A DNA stretch of 50,981 nucleotides, taken from NCBI RefSeq assembly GCF_030709675.1, contig NZ_JAUZQD010000030.1, forward strand, positions 1 to 50,981, written 5' to 3'. This document shows positions 32,922 to 41,638 of the stretch, in pieces. The number at the start of each line of letters is the position of its first letter. Within the stretch, counting starts at the first letter, position 1. The DNA is from Symbioplanes lichenis. GTDB lineage: Bacteria > Actinomycetota > Actinomycetes > Mycobacteriales > Micromonosporaceae. The position numbers and the translations under genes were made by a program. A model generated the notes under the pieces. That model had not been told where the DNA came from, searched no databases, and worked only from the letters and a program-made list of their open reading frames with translations.

Positions 32922-33683
32922 ATGACTTCTTCGCGGGACGCCGCCTACTTCGACCAGTGGTACGCCGACATGGCCGCCTCGCCCGTGCGGGACGCGATCG
33001 TCGCGCGGACGCTGGGGTTGCCGCCGGAGCTCCGGTTCGCCAGCGTGCTGCCGTGGCCGGGCGTCGCGGAGCTCACGTCGCTGCTGCGCTTGCCCGCGGA
33101 CGGCCTGCTGCTCGACATCGCCTGCGGCCGCGGCGGGTACGGCATCGAGGTCGCGTCGCGTACGGACGCCCGGGTCGTCGGGGTCGACTTCGCCGCCGTG
33201 GCCCTGGAGCACGCCCGCGAGATCGCCGCCGCCCGCCTCCCCGCCGGTCGCGCCTCCTTCCACGTCGGCACGCTCACCGCCACCGGCCTCCCCGACAACA
33301 GCGCGGACGCCGTGATGTGCGTCGACGGCGTGCAGTTCGCGGACCCGCCCGTCGCCGCGCTGACCGAGTTCCGCCGCGTGCTCCGCCCCGGCGGCCGCCT
33401 CGCCCTGACCTGCTGGGCGCCCGCCGACCTGGCGAACGACCGCGTCCCGGCCCGCATCCGCGCCCTCGACCTCGGCCGTGACCTCGTGGAGGCCGGCTTC
33501 ACCGACGTCGAGGTGCACGACCGGCCGGAGTGGCTCGCCGCCGAGCGAACCATGTACGAAGAAGCGATCGCCGTCCCCGACCCCGACCCGGCCGTCCTGT
33601 CCCTGGCCGACGAGGGCCGCCGCGCCCTCGCCACCTGGGGCTCGATGCGCCGAGTCCTCGCCGCCGCCACCCGGCCGGCCTGA
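32922..33683 (+). CDS. SAM-dependent methyltransferase (class I)
   Basis: The 253-residue product has motif I LLLDIACGRGGYGIEVA, the acidic loop VVGVDFAAVALEHAR, a DAVMCVDGVQF region and the post-motif FRRVLRPGGRLALTCWAP. These place it in the UbiE/Methyltransf_11 group; the acceptor is unknown. ATG 32922 is chosen because it leads MTSSRDAAYFDQWYADM. The last codons (GSMRRVLAAATRPA) resemble the 49-bp repeats that follow the stop. Confidence 0.9.
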   Translation: MTSSRDAAYFDQWYADMAASPVRDAIVARTLGLPPELRFASVLPWPGVAELTSLLRLPADGLLLDIACGRGGYGIEVASRTDARVVGVDFAAVALEHAREIAAARLPAGRASFHVGTLTATGLPDNSADAVMCVDGVQFADPPVAALTEFRRVLRPGGRLALTCWAPADLANDRVPARIRALDLGRDLVEAGFTDVEVHDRPEWLAAERTMYEEAIAVPDPDPAVLSLADEGRRALATWGSMRRVLAAATRPA

Positions 33684-33925
33684 CCGAGCGAGTGTCGATG
33701 CGCCACATACTCGGCGCTGCGACCCGGCCTGACCGGGCGAGGCTCGATGCGCCGCGTTCTCGGCGCTGCGACCCGGCCTGACCGAGCGTGGCTCGATGCG
33801 CCGCATTCTCGGCGCTGCGACCCGGCCTGACCGGGCGAGGCTCGATGCGCCACATACTCGGCGCTGCGACCCGGCCTGACCGAGCGAGGCTCGATGCGCC
33901 GCATTCTCGGCGCTGCGACCCGGCC
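33681..33925. repeat. 49-bp tandem repeat, five copies
   Basis: Copies begin at 33681, 33730, 33779, 33828 and 33877, each starting tgaccg and ending gacccggcc; a truncated sixth starts at 33926. Each differs from its neighbour by a few bases. The 38-base segment ggctcgatgcgccg...acccggcc matches the 3' end of the methyltransferase gene (around 33639-33676) at about 32 of 38 positions. Confidence 0.95.
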
Positions 33926-33943
33926 TGACCGAGCGCGCCCTCG

Positions 33944-34234
33944 CTAGCCCGCGGCGACCGTCAGATGCACGGTGACCGGGTCGCCGAGCTCGATCTCCTC
34001 GGCCCGGCGCACCTTGTCCTTGAGCGGCACGATGTAGCCGCCGTTCCTGGGCCACAGCGAGGTCGTGAAGCTCGTCTCCCCGATCCGGACGGTCACGGGG
34101 ATCATGCCCCAGCCGTAGCTGACCTCGCCCGCGACGTCGCTCAGGGCGGCGCACTCCGGCTCGGGGACGGTGACGAAGTGGAACGGGGCCGGGCCGCGCC
34201 AGTACCAGACCTCACCGCTGAACCGCATCTCCAT
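33944..34234 (-). CDS. DUF1905 family protein
   Basis: The 96-residue product FSGEVWYWRGPAPFHFVTVP...GWGMIPVTVRIGETSFTTSLWPRNGGYIVPLKDKVRRAEEIELGD...VTVHLTV is a small beta-barrel. It matches what I know of DUF1905, a family of unknown role. ATG 34234 (or 34228) starts inside the end of the upstream gene, overlapping it by 23 bases, so the two are co-translated or at least co-transcribed. Confidence 0.85.
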   Translation of the reverse strand: MEMRFSGEVWYWRGPAPFHFVTVPEPECAALSDVAGEVSYGWGMIPVTVRIGETSFTTSLWPRNGGYIVPLKDKVRRAEEIELGDPVTVHLTVAAG

Positions 34235-34826
34235 GGGCAGGCAATCTACCGAAGCGCAGGCGGAAGTCGGCCAGGGTCAGCGAGAGCAGCGGCCTGCGTC
34301 CGGTCAGCCACGCGAGCGGTCCCGCCGGTGCGACCGACCAATCCGTCCGGAGCAGGGCGAGCGCCGCGGTGCCCCGGACCGGCGTCACCTGGAGGCCGGC
34401 GCCGCGGTCCTGGGCCAGCGACATCGGGGTGGGCCAGCGGCCGGGCAGCCGCCATCCCGGGCGGAGCGTGGCCGTGGCGATGCCGGTGGCCGCGGCGGCG
34501 GGCGGGGCGATCCGCAGCCGGGCCAGGTGTTTCGGGATGGCCCAGAGCTCGCGGCCGCCGTCGCGGGAGGCCACGCTGTCGACCCAGATGTGCGTGATCG
34601 TGGCCCGGGGGCGCCGGCCGTCGCGGACCAGGACCGCGGTCAGCAGCTCCCGGTAGGTCAGATCGCCGCCCGGCTCGTAGGTGACCCAGGCGGCGCCGAC
34701 CGGGATCCGTCCGGCGACACCGAGCGGGCGCACTCCGGCGGGCAGTTCGGGCAGCCGGGCCCGGGGCACCAGGAAAAGCGACAGGTGCAGCTGACCACGC
34801 AGGTGCCAGGGCGACGGCGGGTACAT
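34212..34826 (-). CDS. Acetoacetate decarboxylase-like protein
   Basis: The 204-residue product begins MYPPSPWHLRGQLHLSLFLVP and contains AAWVTYEPGGDLTYRELLTAVLV and GRELWAIPKHLARLRI. In the ADC family the Lys of this E-x-W-x-x-P-K segment forms the Schiff base. The fold occurs in true decarboxylases and in many actinobacterial proteins of unknown role. ATG 34826 is preceded immediately by GAGGGG; the spacing is short but there is no better start. It overlaps the DUF1905 gene by 23 bases. Confidence 0.75.
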   Translation of the reverse strand: MYPPSPWHLRGQLHLSLFLVPRARLPELPAGVRPLGVAGRIPVGAAWVTYEPGGDLTYRELLTAVLVRDGRRPRATITHIWVDSVASRDGGRELWAIPKHLARLRIAPPAAAATGIATATLRPGWRLPGRWPTPMSLAQDRGAGLQVTPVRGTAALALLRTDWSVAPAGPLAWLTGRRPLLSLTLADFRLRFGRLPAHGDAVQR

Positions 34827-34990
34827 CCCCTCAGCATGACCCGCCGCGCCCGCCTCAAACAGCCCCGCCGGCGCGGGGAGCCACCCGGCTCGGACAGTCC
34901 CGGAGGTGCGGGGAGCCACCGGCTCGGACAGCCCCGGCGACCGGCGGCACGGCGAGCCGTCCGGCGCCGGTCAACCCCGGCGGCGCGTAC

Positions 34991-36004
34991 TCAGACGGCC
35001 TCGGCGACCAGCGACGCGGCCGGCGGCGCGGCGAAGTGGCAGGCCACCTGCTGGGCCGGCGCCCGCTCGATCAGCGCGGGATCCTGCGTGGCGCAGATGT
35101 CCTGGGCCTTCCAGCAGCGGGTGCGGAAGCGGCAGCCCGACGGCGGGTCGATCGGGCTGGGCGGGTCGCCGGCGAGCCGGATGCGCTGCCGGGGCGGGAC
35201 CCCGCGGACCACGCCGACATCGGGTACGGCCGACAGCAGCGCCTGCGTGTACGGGTGCTGCGGCGCGTCGTACAGTCCGTCGCGGGGTCCTTCCTCGACG
35301 ACGCGGCCGAGGTACATGACGGCGATGCGGTCGCAGAAGTGGCGCACGACGCCCAGGTCGTGGGCGATGAAGACGAACGCGATGCCGAGCTCGGACCGCA
35401 GGCTCTCCAGCAGGTTCATGACCTGGGCCTGGATGGAGACGTCGAGCGCGCTGACCGGCTCGTCCGCGACGATGATCTTCGGGCGGGCGGCCAGGGCGCG
35501 GGCGATGCCGATGCGCTGGCGCTGACCGCCGGAGAACTCGTGCGGATAGCGTTTGTAGTGCTCCGGGTTGAGACCGACCAGCTCCAGCAGCTCCTGGACC
35601 CGGCGCAGTTCGCCGCCCTTCTCCACCAGATTGTGGGTGCGCAGGGCGGTGCCGACGATCGCGCCGACGGTGTGGCGCGGGTTCAGCGACGAGTACGGGT
35701 CCTGGAAGATCAGCTGGATCTCCTTGCGGTACGGCCGGAGCCGCCGCTCGTCGAGGTGCGCGATGTCGTCGCCCTCGACGAGGATCCGGCCGGCCGTGGG
35801 TTCGAGCAGCCGGGTGATCAGCCGGGCGGTCGTCGACTTCCCGCAGCCGGACTCGCCGACCAGCCCGAGCGTCTCCCCCGCCGCCAGGGTGAGGTCGACG
35901 CCGTCGACGGCCTGGACAGTCTGGTTCCGGCGGGCCAAGAAGCCGTCGCCCTTGGTCCGGAAGTGCATCGCGACGTTGTCGAGCCGCAGCAGTGGTTCGG
36001 TCAC
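34991..36004 (-). CDS. Peptide ABC transporter ATPase (DppF/OppF type)
   Basis: The 337-residue product has Walker A GESGCGKSTTARL, Q-loop IFQDPYSSLNPR, signature FSGGQRQRIGIARAL, Walker B IIVADEPVSALD and H-loop FIAHDLGVV. The oligopeptide-type C-terminal extension has Cys in GCRFRTRCWKAQDIC, typical of OppF/DppF and sometimes an iron-sulfur site. It energises uptake with the partner ATPase just upstream. GTG 36004 follows GAAGGA, 11 bases after the upstream stop. It is the last gene of the five-gene operon. Confidence 0.95.
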   Translation of the reverse strand: MTEPLLRLDNVAMHFRTKGDGFLARRNQTVQAVDGVDLTLAAGETLGLVGESGCGKSTTARLITRLLEPTAGRILVEGDDIAHLDERRLRPYRKEIQLIFQDPYSSLNPRHTVGAIVGTALRTHNLVEKGGELRRVQELLELVGLNPEHYKRYPHEFSGGQRQRIGIARALAARPKIIVADEPVSALDVSIQAQVMNLLESLRSELGIAFVFIAHDLGVVRHFCDRIAVMYLGRVVEEGPRDGLYDAPQHPYTQALLSAVPDVGVVRGVPPRQRIRLAGDPPSPIDPPSGCRFRTRCWKAQDICATQDPALIERAPAQQVACHFAAPPAASLVAEAV

Positions 36005-36015
36005 AGCATCGTCCT

Positions 36016-37080
36016 TCAGGGCAGCCGGGGCAGGATCTCGGACGCGAACACCCGGTCCGGGGCCGGCAGGTGGCAGCGCGAGGTGTGCGCGGGGTCGGCG
36101 GTCCGGGCCACCAGGTCGGGGGCGACGGTGGTGCACATGGCGCCGGGCACCCGGTCGCGGAACTCGCAGCGCGGGTGGAACGGGCACCCGCCGGGCACCG
36201 CGAGCAGGCTCGGCGGGCTGCCGGGGATGGGATGCAGCGGCGCCGGCTCACCCGAGACGGCGGGCAGGCTTTCGAGCAGCCCCCACGCGTACGGGTGCAG
36301 GGGCGCACCGAGCACCTGGCGCACCGTGCCGTGCTCGACCGCGTTGCCGGCGTACATGACGAGGACGTCGTCCGCCACTTGGGCCACGACGCCGAGGTCG
36401 TGCGTGATGAAGACGACGGCCGAGCCGAAGTCGCGCTGCAGGTCCTGGATGAGGTCGAGGATCTGGGCCTGCACGGTGACGTCGAGCGCCGTGGTGGGCT
36501 CGTCGGCGATCAGCAGCTTCGGATCGTTGACCAGGGCCATCGCGATCATCGCGCGCTGGCGCATGCCGCCGGAGAACTCGTGCGGATAGCTGTCGAGCCG
36601 GCGCCTCGGGTTCGGGATGCCGACCCGGTTGAGCATCTCGGCGGCGCGCTCGCGGGCGGCCCGCTTGGAGACGGCGTGGTGCGCCCGGTAGGACTCGACG
36701 ATCTGGTTGCCGATCGTGAAGTACGGGTGCAGCGACGACTGCGGGTCCTGGAAGATCATCGCGGCGCCGGTGCCCCGGTGCTTGCGCAGCGCGGCGGGCG
36801 ACATGCCGACGATCTCCTGACCGCCGACTTTGATCGAGCCGCTGATCCGGGTGCTCTTCGGGTCGTGCAGGCCCATGACGGCCATGCTGGAGACGCTCTT
36901 GCCCGAGCCGGACTCGCCGACGATGGCCAGCGTGCGGCCCAGCGGCAGCGAATAGTTGAGCCCGCGGACCGCGGTGACGGCGCCGTCGGGCGTCGGGAAG
37001 GTCACCCGCAGGTCGCTGACCTCCAGGTACGGCGTGGCGACCGGCGCCTGCCGCGGCTGGTTCGCGGTCTGGGAAGTCAT
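36016..37080 (-). CDS. Peptide ABC transporter ATPase (DppD/OppD type)
   Basis: The 354-residue product has Walker A GESGSGKSVSSMAVMG, IFQDPQSSLHPYF, signature FSGGMRQRAMIAMAL, Walker B LLIADEPTTALD and FITHDLGVVAQVAD. The C-terminal Cys-containing GCPFHPRCEFR...CTT is as expected for OppD/DppD. All ATPase residues are intact. ATG 37080 follows AAAGGCGG, 11 bases after the permease stop. Confidence 0.95.
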   Translation of the reverse strand: MTSQTANQPRQAPVATPYLEVSDLRVTFPTPDGAVTAVRGLNYSLPLGRTLAIVGESGSGKSVSSMAVMGLHDPKSTRISGSIKVGGQEIVGMSPAALRKHRGTGAAMIFQDPQSSLHPYFTIGNQIVESYRAHHAVSKRAARERAAEMLNRVGIPNPRRRLDSYPHEFSGGMRQRAMIAMALVNDPKLLIADEPTTALDVTVQAQILDLIQDLQRDFGSAVVFITHDLGVVAQVADDVLVMYAGNAVEHGTVRQVLGAPLHPYAWGLLESLPAVSGEPAPLHPIPGSPPSLLAVPGGCPFHPRCEFRDRVPGAMCTTVAPDLVARTADPAHTSRCHLPAPDRVFASEILPRLP

Positions 37081-37091
37081 GCTGCCGCCTT

Positions 37092-38069
37092 TCATCCGAG
37101 CCGGACCCGGGGGTCGAGGAACGTGTAGACGATGTCCACGACGAGGTTCATGACGACCAGCACGACGGCGCCGAGCAGGACGCAGCCCATCAGCACCGGG
37201 AGGTCGTACTGGTTGAAGGCGCGCAGCGTCAGCACGCCCAGCCCGGGCAGGCCGAAGATCGACTCGGTGAACAGGGCGCCGGTGAGCTGGCCGGCGAGGT
37301 CGATGCCGAAGATCGTGGCGAGCGGGGTCAGGGCGGCGCGCAGGCCGTGCCGGTAGACCACGCGACGCTCGCTGATGCCCTTGGAGCGGGCGGTGCGCAC
37401 GAAGTCCTGGCCGAGCGACTCGATCATCGACGCCCGCGCGTACCGGGTGTAGGAAGCGGTGTTGGTGACGCCCAGCGTGAGCCAGGCGGCGACCAGGCCG
37501 CCCGCCCAGGCGATCGGGTTGCTGAGGAACGACGTGTACTGCGGGTGCGGCAGGACGGTCACGTAGAGGGCCACCAGCAAGGCGAACACGAAGTACGGGA
37601 TCGAGTTGATCGTGATGGCCGAGCCCATGAGCAGCTTGTCCGACGGGCTGCCGCGGCGCTGGGCGGCCATCGTGCCGAGCAGGGCACCGAGGAAGAGGTA
37701 GACCACCGCCGCGCCGATGACGACCGAGATCGTGACCGGGACCGCCTGCGCCAGCAGCTTGGTGACGGGCTGACCCAGCGAGTACGAGTAGCCGAGGCAC
37801 GGCGCGTCGCAGTGCTGGACCGTGCCGCCGTTGGTGAAGTCGCGGCCGGCGAAGATGCCCTTGATGTAGCCGGTGATCTGCTCGGCCGGGGGCTCGTCGA
37901 GACCGAGGCTGCTGCGGATGTCCGCCACGCGTTCGGGGGTGCAGCGGTTGCCGCAGATGACGCCGGCCGGGTCGGTCGGGGCCAGGAAGAACAACGCGAA
38001 GCTGGCCACCAGCGCCACGAAGACGACGGAGATCGCGCTGAGCACGCGTTTCAGGATGTAGAGCAGCAC
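37092..38069 (-). CDS. Peptide ABC transporter permease (DppB type)
   Basis: The 325-residue product begins MLLYILKRVLSAISVVFVALV, the characteristic first helix of DppB/OppB. It has about six membrane helices and the ATPase-contact loop ...SLGQDFVRTARSKGISERRV. A sizeable external insert between the first two helices has four cysteines (CGNRC...CDAPC). GTG 38069 follows AGGAG. It lies 76 bases downstream of the binding-protein gene. Confidence 0.95.
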   Translation of the reverse strand: MLLYILKRVLSAISVVFVALVASFALFFLAPTDPAGVICGNRCTPERVADIRSSLGLDEPPAEQITGYIKGIFAGRDFTNGGTVQHCDAPCLGYSYSLGQPVTKLLAQAVPVTISVVIGAAVVYLFLGALLGTMAAQRRGSPSDKLLMGSAITINSIPYFVFALLVALYVTVLPHPQYTSFLSNPIAWAGGLVAAWLTLGVTNTASYTRYARASMIESLGQDFVRTARSKGISERRVVYRHGLRAALTPLATIFGIDLAGQLTGALFTESIFGLPGLGVLTLRAFNQYDLPVLMGCVLLGAVVLVVMNLVVDIVYTFLDPRVRLG

Positions 38070-38145
38070 GGGAACTCCTGTGGCGCCGGAGCGGGACGAG
38101 GGGAACGGCGGGTGCGGCGGCCCGGGGCCGGGCCGCCGCCACCGA

Positions 38146-39885
38146 TCAGCTCTTCAGGAACAGGTTGAAGAAGGCGGGCATGCCACCGGACGGGTCGACG
38201 GAGGCGCCGCCGACATTCGTGCCGATGACGTTCGCGGCCTTGGTGTAGTAGAAGGGGATGTAGAGGTACTGCTCGGTCATCTGCTTGTCGAGCTCGGCCC
38301 ACTTCGCGGTGGCCTCCTCCGCGGGGAGGGCGGCCACGGCGTCGATCGCGGCGTCGACGGTCTTGTCCTGCCGCTGGCCCCAGCTGGTGCCGTCGGCGAC
38401 GGAGTGCGACTGGAAGAGGACCGGCAGCCACGAGCCGCCGGACGGCCAGTCGGAGCACCAGCCCTGCGGGCCCTGGCCGAAGTTGACCGGTGCGGAGTAG
38501 TCCGAGATCTTGGTGCGCAGCTCGGCGGTGGTGACGCCGATCGCCTTGACCTTGAAGCCGGCCGCCTCGAGGGCGGTCTTCTTGACCTGGGTGGTCTGCT
38601 GCGAGACGGGCTTGGTGTTGTCGAAGTACCAGCTGACCTCGAAGCCGGTCTTGCCGGCCGCCTCGAGCAGCTTCTTGGCGCCCGCGGGGTCGCCGGTGCC
38701 CGAGCCGGTCAGGTCGGTCACGGGGGCGTACTTCTCGTAGCCGGGGACGCTCGGCGGCAGGACCGTGCTGGCGCGCTCGGCGGTCAGGTCCGAGTTACCG
38801 GCGGCCTTCCACAGCTGGTCGTAGGGCCACGCCTTGGCGATCGCCTTGCGGACCTCCAGCGGGATCTTGTTGACGTCCATCTGGAAGCTGTACGTGCAGG
38901 GGCTGTCGCCCTGGATCAGCTGAGCCTTCTTCTCCCCGGTCACCTGGGGCACGAAGGAGGCGTCGAGGTCGGTGTAGTCCAGCGCGTTGGCGTCGGGGCC
39001 GTTGCTCTGCAGCACCTGGGCCTGCGACTTGAGGAAGTCGGCGCCCCACTTGAAGTCGTAGCCGTCGAGGTACTGGTGGCGCACCGGGTCGGTGTTCGCG
39101 TCCCAGTTGGTGTTCTTGGTCAGCTTGAGCTCGACGCCCGGCGTGTAGCTCTCGAACTTGTACGGGCCGGAGGAGATCGGCTTGTTCTTGTACTCGCCCT
39201 TGGTGTCCTTGGCCTTCGGGATCGGCGAGAAGACCGGGAAGGTCAGGTAGTAGGGCAGGTCCGCGAACGGCTTGCTCAGATGGATGACCAGGGTGTCGGT
39301 GCCCTGCGTCTCCACGCCCGCGTAGGAGTCGCCGCCGGCGTAGGGGCCCTTGTACTTGTCGCCGTCCTTGAAGTAGGTCAGCTGGTACTTGGGGCCGTTG
39401 GCGAAGTCCTCGGCGAAGGAGCGCTTGATCGCGTACGCGAGATCCTCGACCTTGATCTCCGACCCGTCCTCGTACTTGAGGCCGGGCTGCAGCTTGAAGG
39501 TCCAGCTGAGCTTGTCGCCGGAGACCGTGCCGAGGTCGGTCAGGTCGGGCACGAGCACCGACTTGCCGTCGCGGATCGCGTTCTGGGTCGGCGTGCGGTA
39601 GAGCAGGCGGCCGATCGCGAGCGAGTCGCTGTAGTACGTGTCGGTCGGGTCGAACGTGTTCGGCGTGCTCTGCGAGTAGACCGTGGCGACGCCGCCGGTG
39701 CGGGCGCCCTCGATCGCCGGCGCCGGGCCCTTGGCGTCCGGGTCGACGGAGATCGTCTGCGTCTCGATCTTGCCGGTGTCGGTGTCGCTCTTCTCCGCGT
39801 TGTTGGACGACGGGCTGCCGCAGCCCGCGAGTCCGAGGACCACGGCGGCCGAGACCGCCACGGCCGCTTGCAAGCGCCTTGCCAT
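38146..39885 (-). CDS. Peptide ABC transporter substrate-binding lipoprotein
   Basis: The 579-residue product has a lipobox LAGC with Cys22 (MARRLQAAVAVSAAVVLGLAGC) and the SBP family 5 (OppA/DppA) fold. Seen are SQSTPNTFDPTDTYYSD, LLYRTPT, DLGTVSGDKLSWTFKLQPGLKYEDG and ...VEDLAYAIKRSF. It captures peptides or similar solutes outside the cell for the permease pair. ATG 39885 follows GAGGAAAT. Expression may differ from the downstream genes through a 76-base gap. Confidence 0.95.
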   Translation of the reverse strand: MARRLQAAVAVSAAVVLGLAGCGSPSSNNAEKSDTDTGKIETQTISVDPDAKGPAPAIEGARTGGVATVYSQSTPNTFDPTDTYYSDSLAIGRLLYRTPTQNAIRDGKSVLVPDLTDLGTVSGDKLSWTFKLQPGLKYEDGSEIKVEDLAYAIKRSFAEDFANGPKYQLTYFKDGDKYKGPYAGGDSYAGVETQGTDTLVIHLSKPFADLPYYLTFPVFSPIPKAKDTKGEYKNKPISSGPYKFESYTPGVELKLTKNTNWDANTDPVRHQYLDGYDFKWGADFLKSQAQVLQSNGPDANALDYTDLDASFVPQVTGEKKAQLIQGDSPCTYSFQMDVNKIPLEVRKAIAKAWPYDQLWKAAGNSDLTAERASTVLPPSVPGYEKYAPVTDLTGSGTGDPAGAKKLLEAAGKTGFEVSWYFDNTKPVSQQTTQVKKTALEAAGFKVKAIGVTTAELRTKISDYSAPVNFGQGPQGWCSDWPSGGSWLPVLFQSHSVADGTSWGQRQDKTVDAAIDAVAALPAEEATAKWAELDKQMTEQYLYIPFYYTKAANVIGTNVGGASVDPSGGMPAFFNLFLKS

Positions 39886-40036
39886 ATTTCCTCTTCTCAT
39901 CGCCGGGGGTGCCGGTTTCTTCGGGGCCGGTCGTGCCGGGGGCAGGGTGGTCCCGCACCACGACTTGTTCGTCGCGGCGCGTGGGGTGGTGCGGACAGGT
40001 CGTTCAGGAATGCGGGTGCGGGCCGGGGGGCGCGTC

Positions 40037-41086
40037 TCAGCGGCGCGTTCTCGGGTCGAAGGCGTCCCGGACGGCGTCGCCGAGCAGGCTCAGCGCGAGC
40101 ACCAGGATCGTGATGCCGGCGACCGGGAGCCACAGGTAGAGCGGGTCGGCGCTGTAGAAGTTCTGCGCGGAGGCGATCGTCACGCCCCACGACGGCGTGG
40201 GTTCGGTCAGGCCGACGCCGAGGAAGGTCAGGCCGGCCTCGGTGACGATGTAGCCGGGCAGCGCCATCGAGACCGAGATGACGATCGGCGCCACCAGGTT
40301 GGGGAGCAGCTCGCGGAAGAGCACCGTCCGGGTCGGGACGCCGAGCACCTTGGCCGCCGCGATGAACTCCCGCTCACGCAGTGACAGCACCTCGCCGCGG
40401 ATCAGGCGGGCGAGACCGGCCCAGCCGAAGAGCGACAGCACCAGGATCAGCGAGAAGAAGCGGATCCGGGAGACGTCGTCCCCCGAGGCCTCCTCCGCGG
40501 TGCCCACGAAGACCGCGAGCAGCACGCTCGGCAGGGCGATCGCGAAGAGGAGGTACGGCAGGCTGAGCACGAAGTCGATGACCCAGCTCAGGATCCGGTC
40601 GATCCAGCCGCCGGCGAAGCCCGCGATCAGCCCGGCGACGACGCCGATGACCGTGGTGATCACCGTGACCGAGGTGGCCACGATCAGGGAGGGCCGGGCG
40701 CCGTAGACCCAGCGGGCGAACAGGTCCCGGCCCAGCCGGGGCTCGACGCCGAACCAGTGTTCCGCGGTCGGGCCGATCGTCGGGAAGCCGTAGTCGTCGG
40801 TGAGCTCCTGGTGCAGCGTGTAGGGGTCCTGGCCCTCGAGCTTGGCCAGCAGCGGCGCGAAGATCGCCACGAGCACGAAGAACAGGAAGACGCCGCCGCA
40901 GACGATCGCCACCCGGTCCTGGCGGAGCCGGCCGAGCGCGATCGCGGTCGGTGACTTGCCCCGCCGGCGGTCGCGGGGCGGGACGGCCACGTCGGCGGCG
41001 GCCGTCGCGAGAGTCGTCCCCGATCCCTGCCCGGCGAGCCGGGCCTCCTCGTCGATCAGCGGTTCCACGCGGTCGTTCACCTCCAC
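40037..41086 (-). CDS. Peptide ABC transporter permease (DppC type)
   Basis: The 349-residue product has a soluble N-terminus, a first helix AIVCGGVFLFFVLVAIFAPLL, HWFGVEPRLGRDLFARWVYGAR (the DppC signature), about six membrane helices and the ATPase loop LREREFIAAAKVLGV. It is complete. The start is uncertain: GTG 41086, 41080 or 41071 are all in frame, and GGAGG sits between them. It lies first in the operon, ahead of the binding protein and its partner permease, an unusual order. A 151-base gap separates it from the binding-protein gene. Confidence 0.93.
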   Translation of the reverse strand: MEVNDRVEPLIDEEARLAGQGSGTTLATAAADVAVPPRDRRRGKSPTAIALGRLRQDRVAIVCGGVFLFFVLVAIFAPLLAKLEGQDPYTLHQELTDDYGFPTIGPTAEHWFGVEPRLGRDLFARWVYGARPSLIVATSVTVITTVIGVVAGLIAGFAGGWIDRILSWVIDFVLSLPYLLFAIALPSVLLAVFVGTAEEASGDDVSRIRFFSLILVLSLFGWAGLARLIRGEVLSLREREFIAAAKVLGVPTRTVLFRELLPNLVAPIVISVSMALPGYIVTEAGLTFLGVGLTEPTPSWGVTIASAQNFYSADPLYLWLPVAGITILVLALSLLGDAVRDAFDPRTRR

Positions 41087-41572
41087 CTGAGTGCGATTCG
41101 CGGTTGCGATCCGGGGAGCACGGTAGGCGCGAAGTTGGTCGTGAGAAAACTGCTCGATGCATCAAATTCATAACGCCCGCGACCAGGGCATGTTTCCATT
41201 CTTTTTCCGTCGCGTCACGGAATCGGGCCTTGCCCGGCGGGGCGTTCGCGACCGTCCGTGCGCCTTCGACACCTTTCCAAACAGGGAGGTGAGGCGCGTC
41301 CGAACCGCCGGGCGCCCGCATGATCAGCATCGACGCGGACGTGGGGATGCATCGTGCAGCGACGCGTACCCTTCCCTCCCCGGGGGCCGAGAGGTCACTG
41401 TCCGGCGTCAATGCGTGATCGCGGAAAGGAGAGTCGCGGAAACGCGAAGTCCACATGATGAGAAAGCCATTTGTGGTGGCCGTCACAGGTGCGTAAGGCG
41501 CAAACCGGACAGCGAGCCGCCGCTGGTCGCGCGCACGTGACACAGGTGACTCATCCCGGCCACGTAATTGCG
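41087..41572. other. Large divergent spacer
   Basis: This long gap divides the peptide operon (leftward) from the ABC exporter (rightward). It has the most A/T-rich patches of the window (for example 41153-41173 and 41190-41205), fitting regulatory DNA. I could not identify a riboswitch or a conserved operator, and the possible peptides in it look non-coding. Confidence 0.5.
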
Positions 41573-41602
41573 TTGAGCTGCCCGGGCGGTTCGCCGCAGG
41601 AT
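41573..41602 (+). promoter_or_regulatory. Possible promoter of the ABC exporter gene
   Basis: TTGAGC (41573-41578), an 18-base spacer and CAGGAT (41597-41602) form a moderate -35/-10 pair about 37 bases before the exporter ATG. GTGACACAGGTGAC at 41537-41550 upstream could be an imperfect direct-repeat operator. Confidence 0.35.
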
Positions 41603-41638
41603 GAGAACACCGCCTTACCCATCGACCGAGGACGACGT

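Noticed and set aside
33681..33925. 49-bp array as a CRISPR
   Set aside because: The units are contiguous with no unique spacers, and they resemble the adjacent gene's 3' end.
41087..41638. Riboswitch in the spacer before the ABC exporter
   Set aside because: I could not identify any conserved aptamer core; a covariance-model scan would be needed to revive it.
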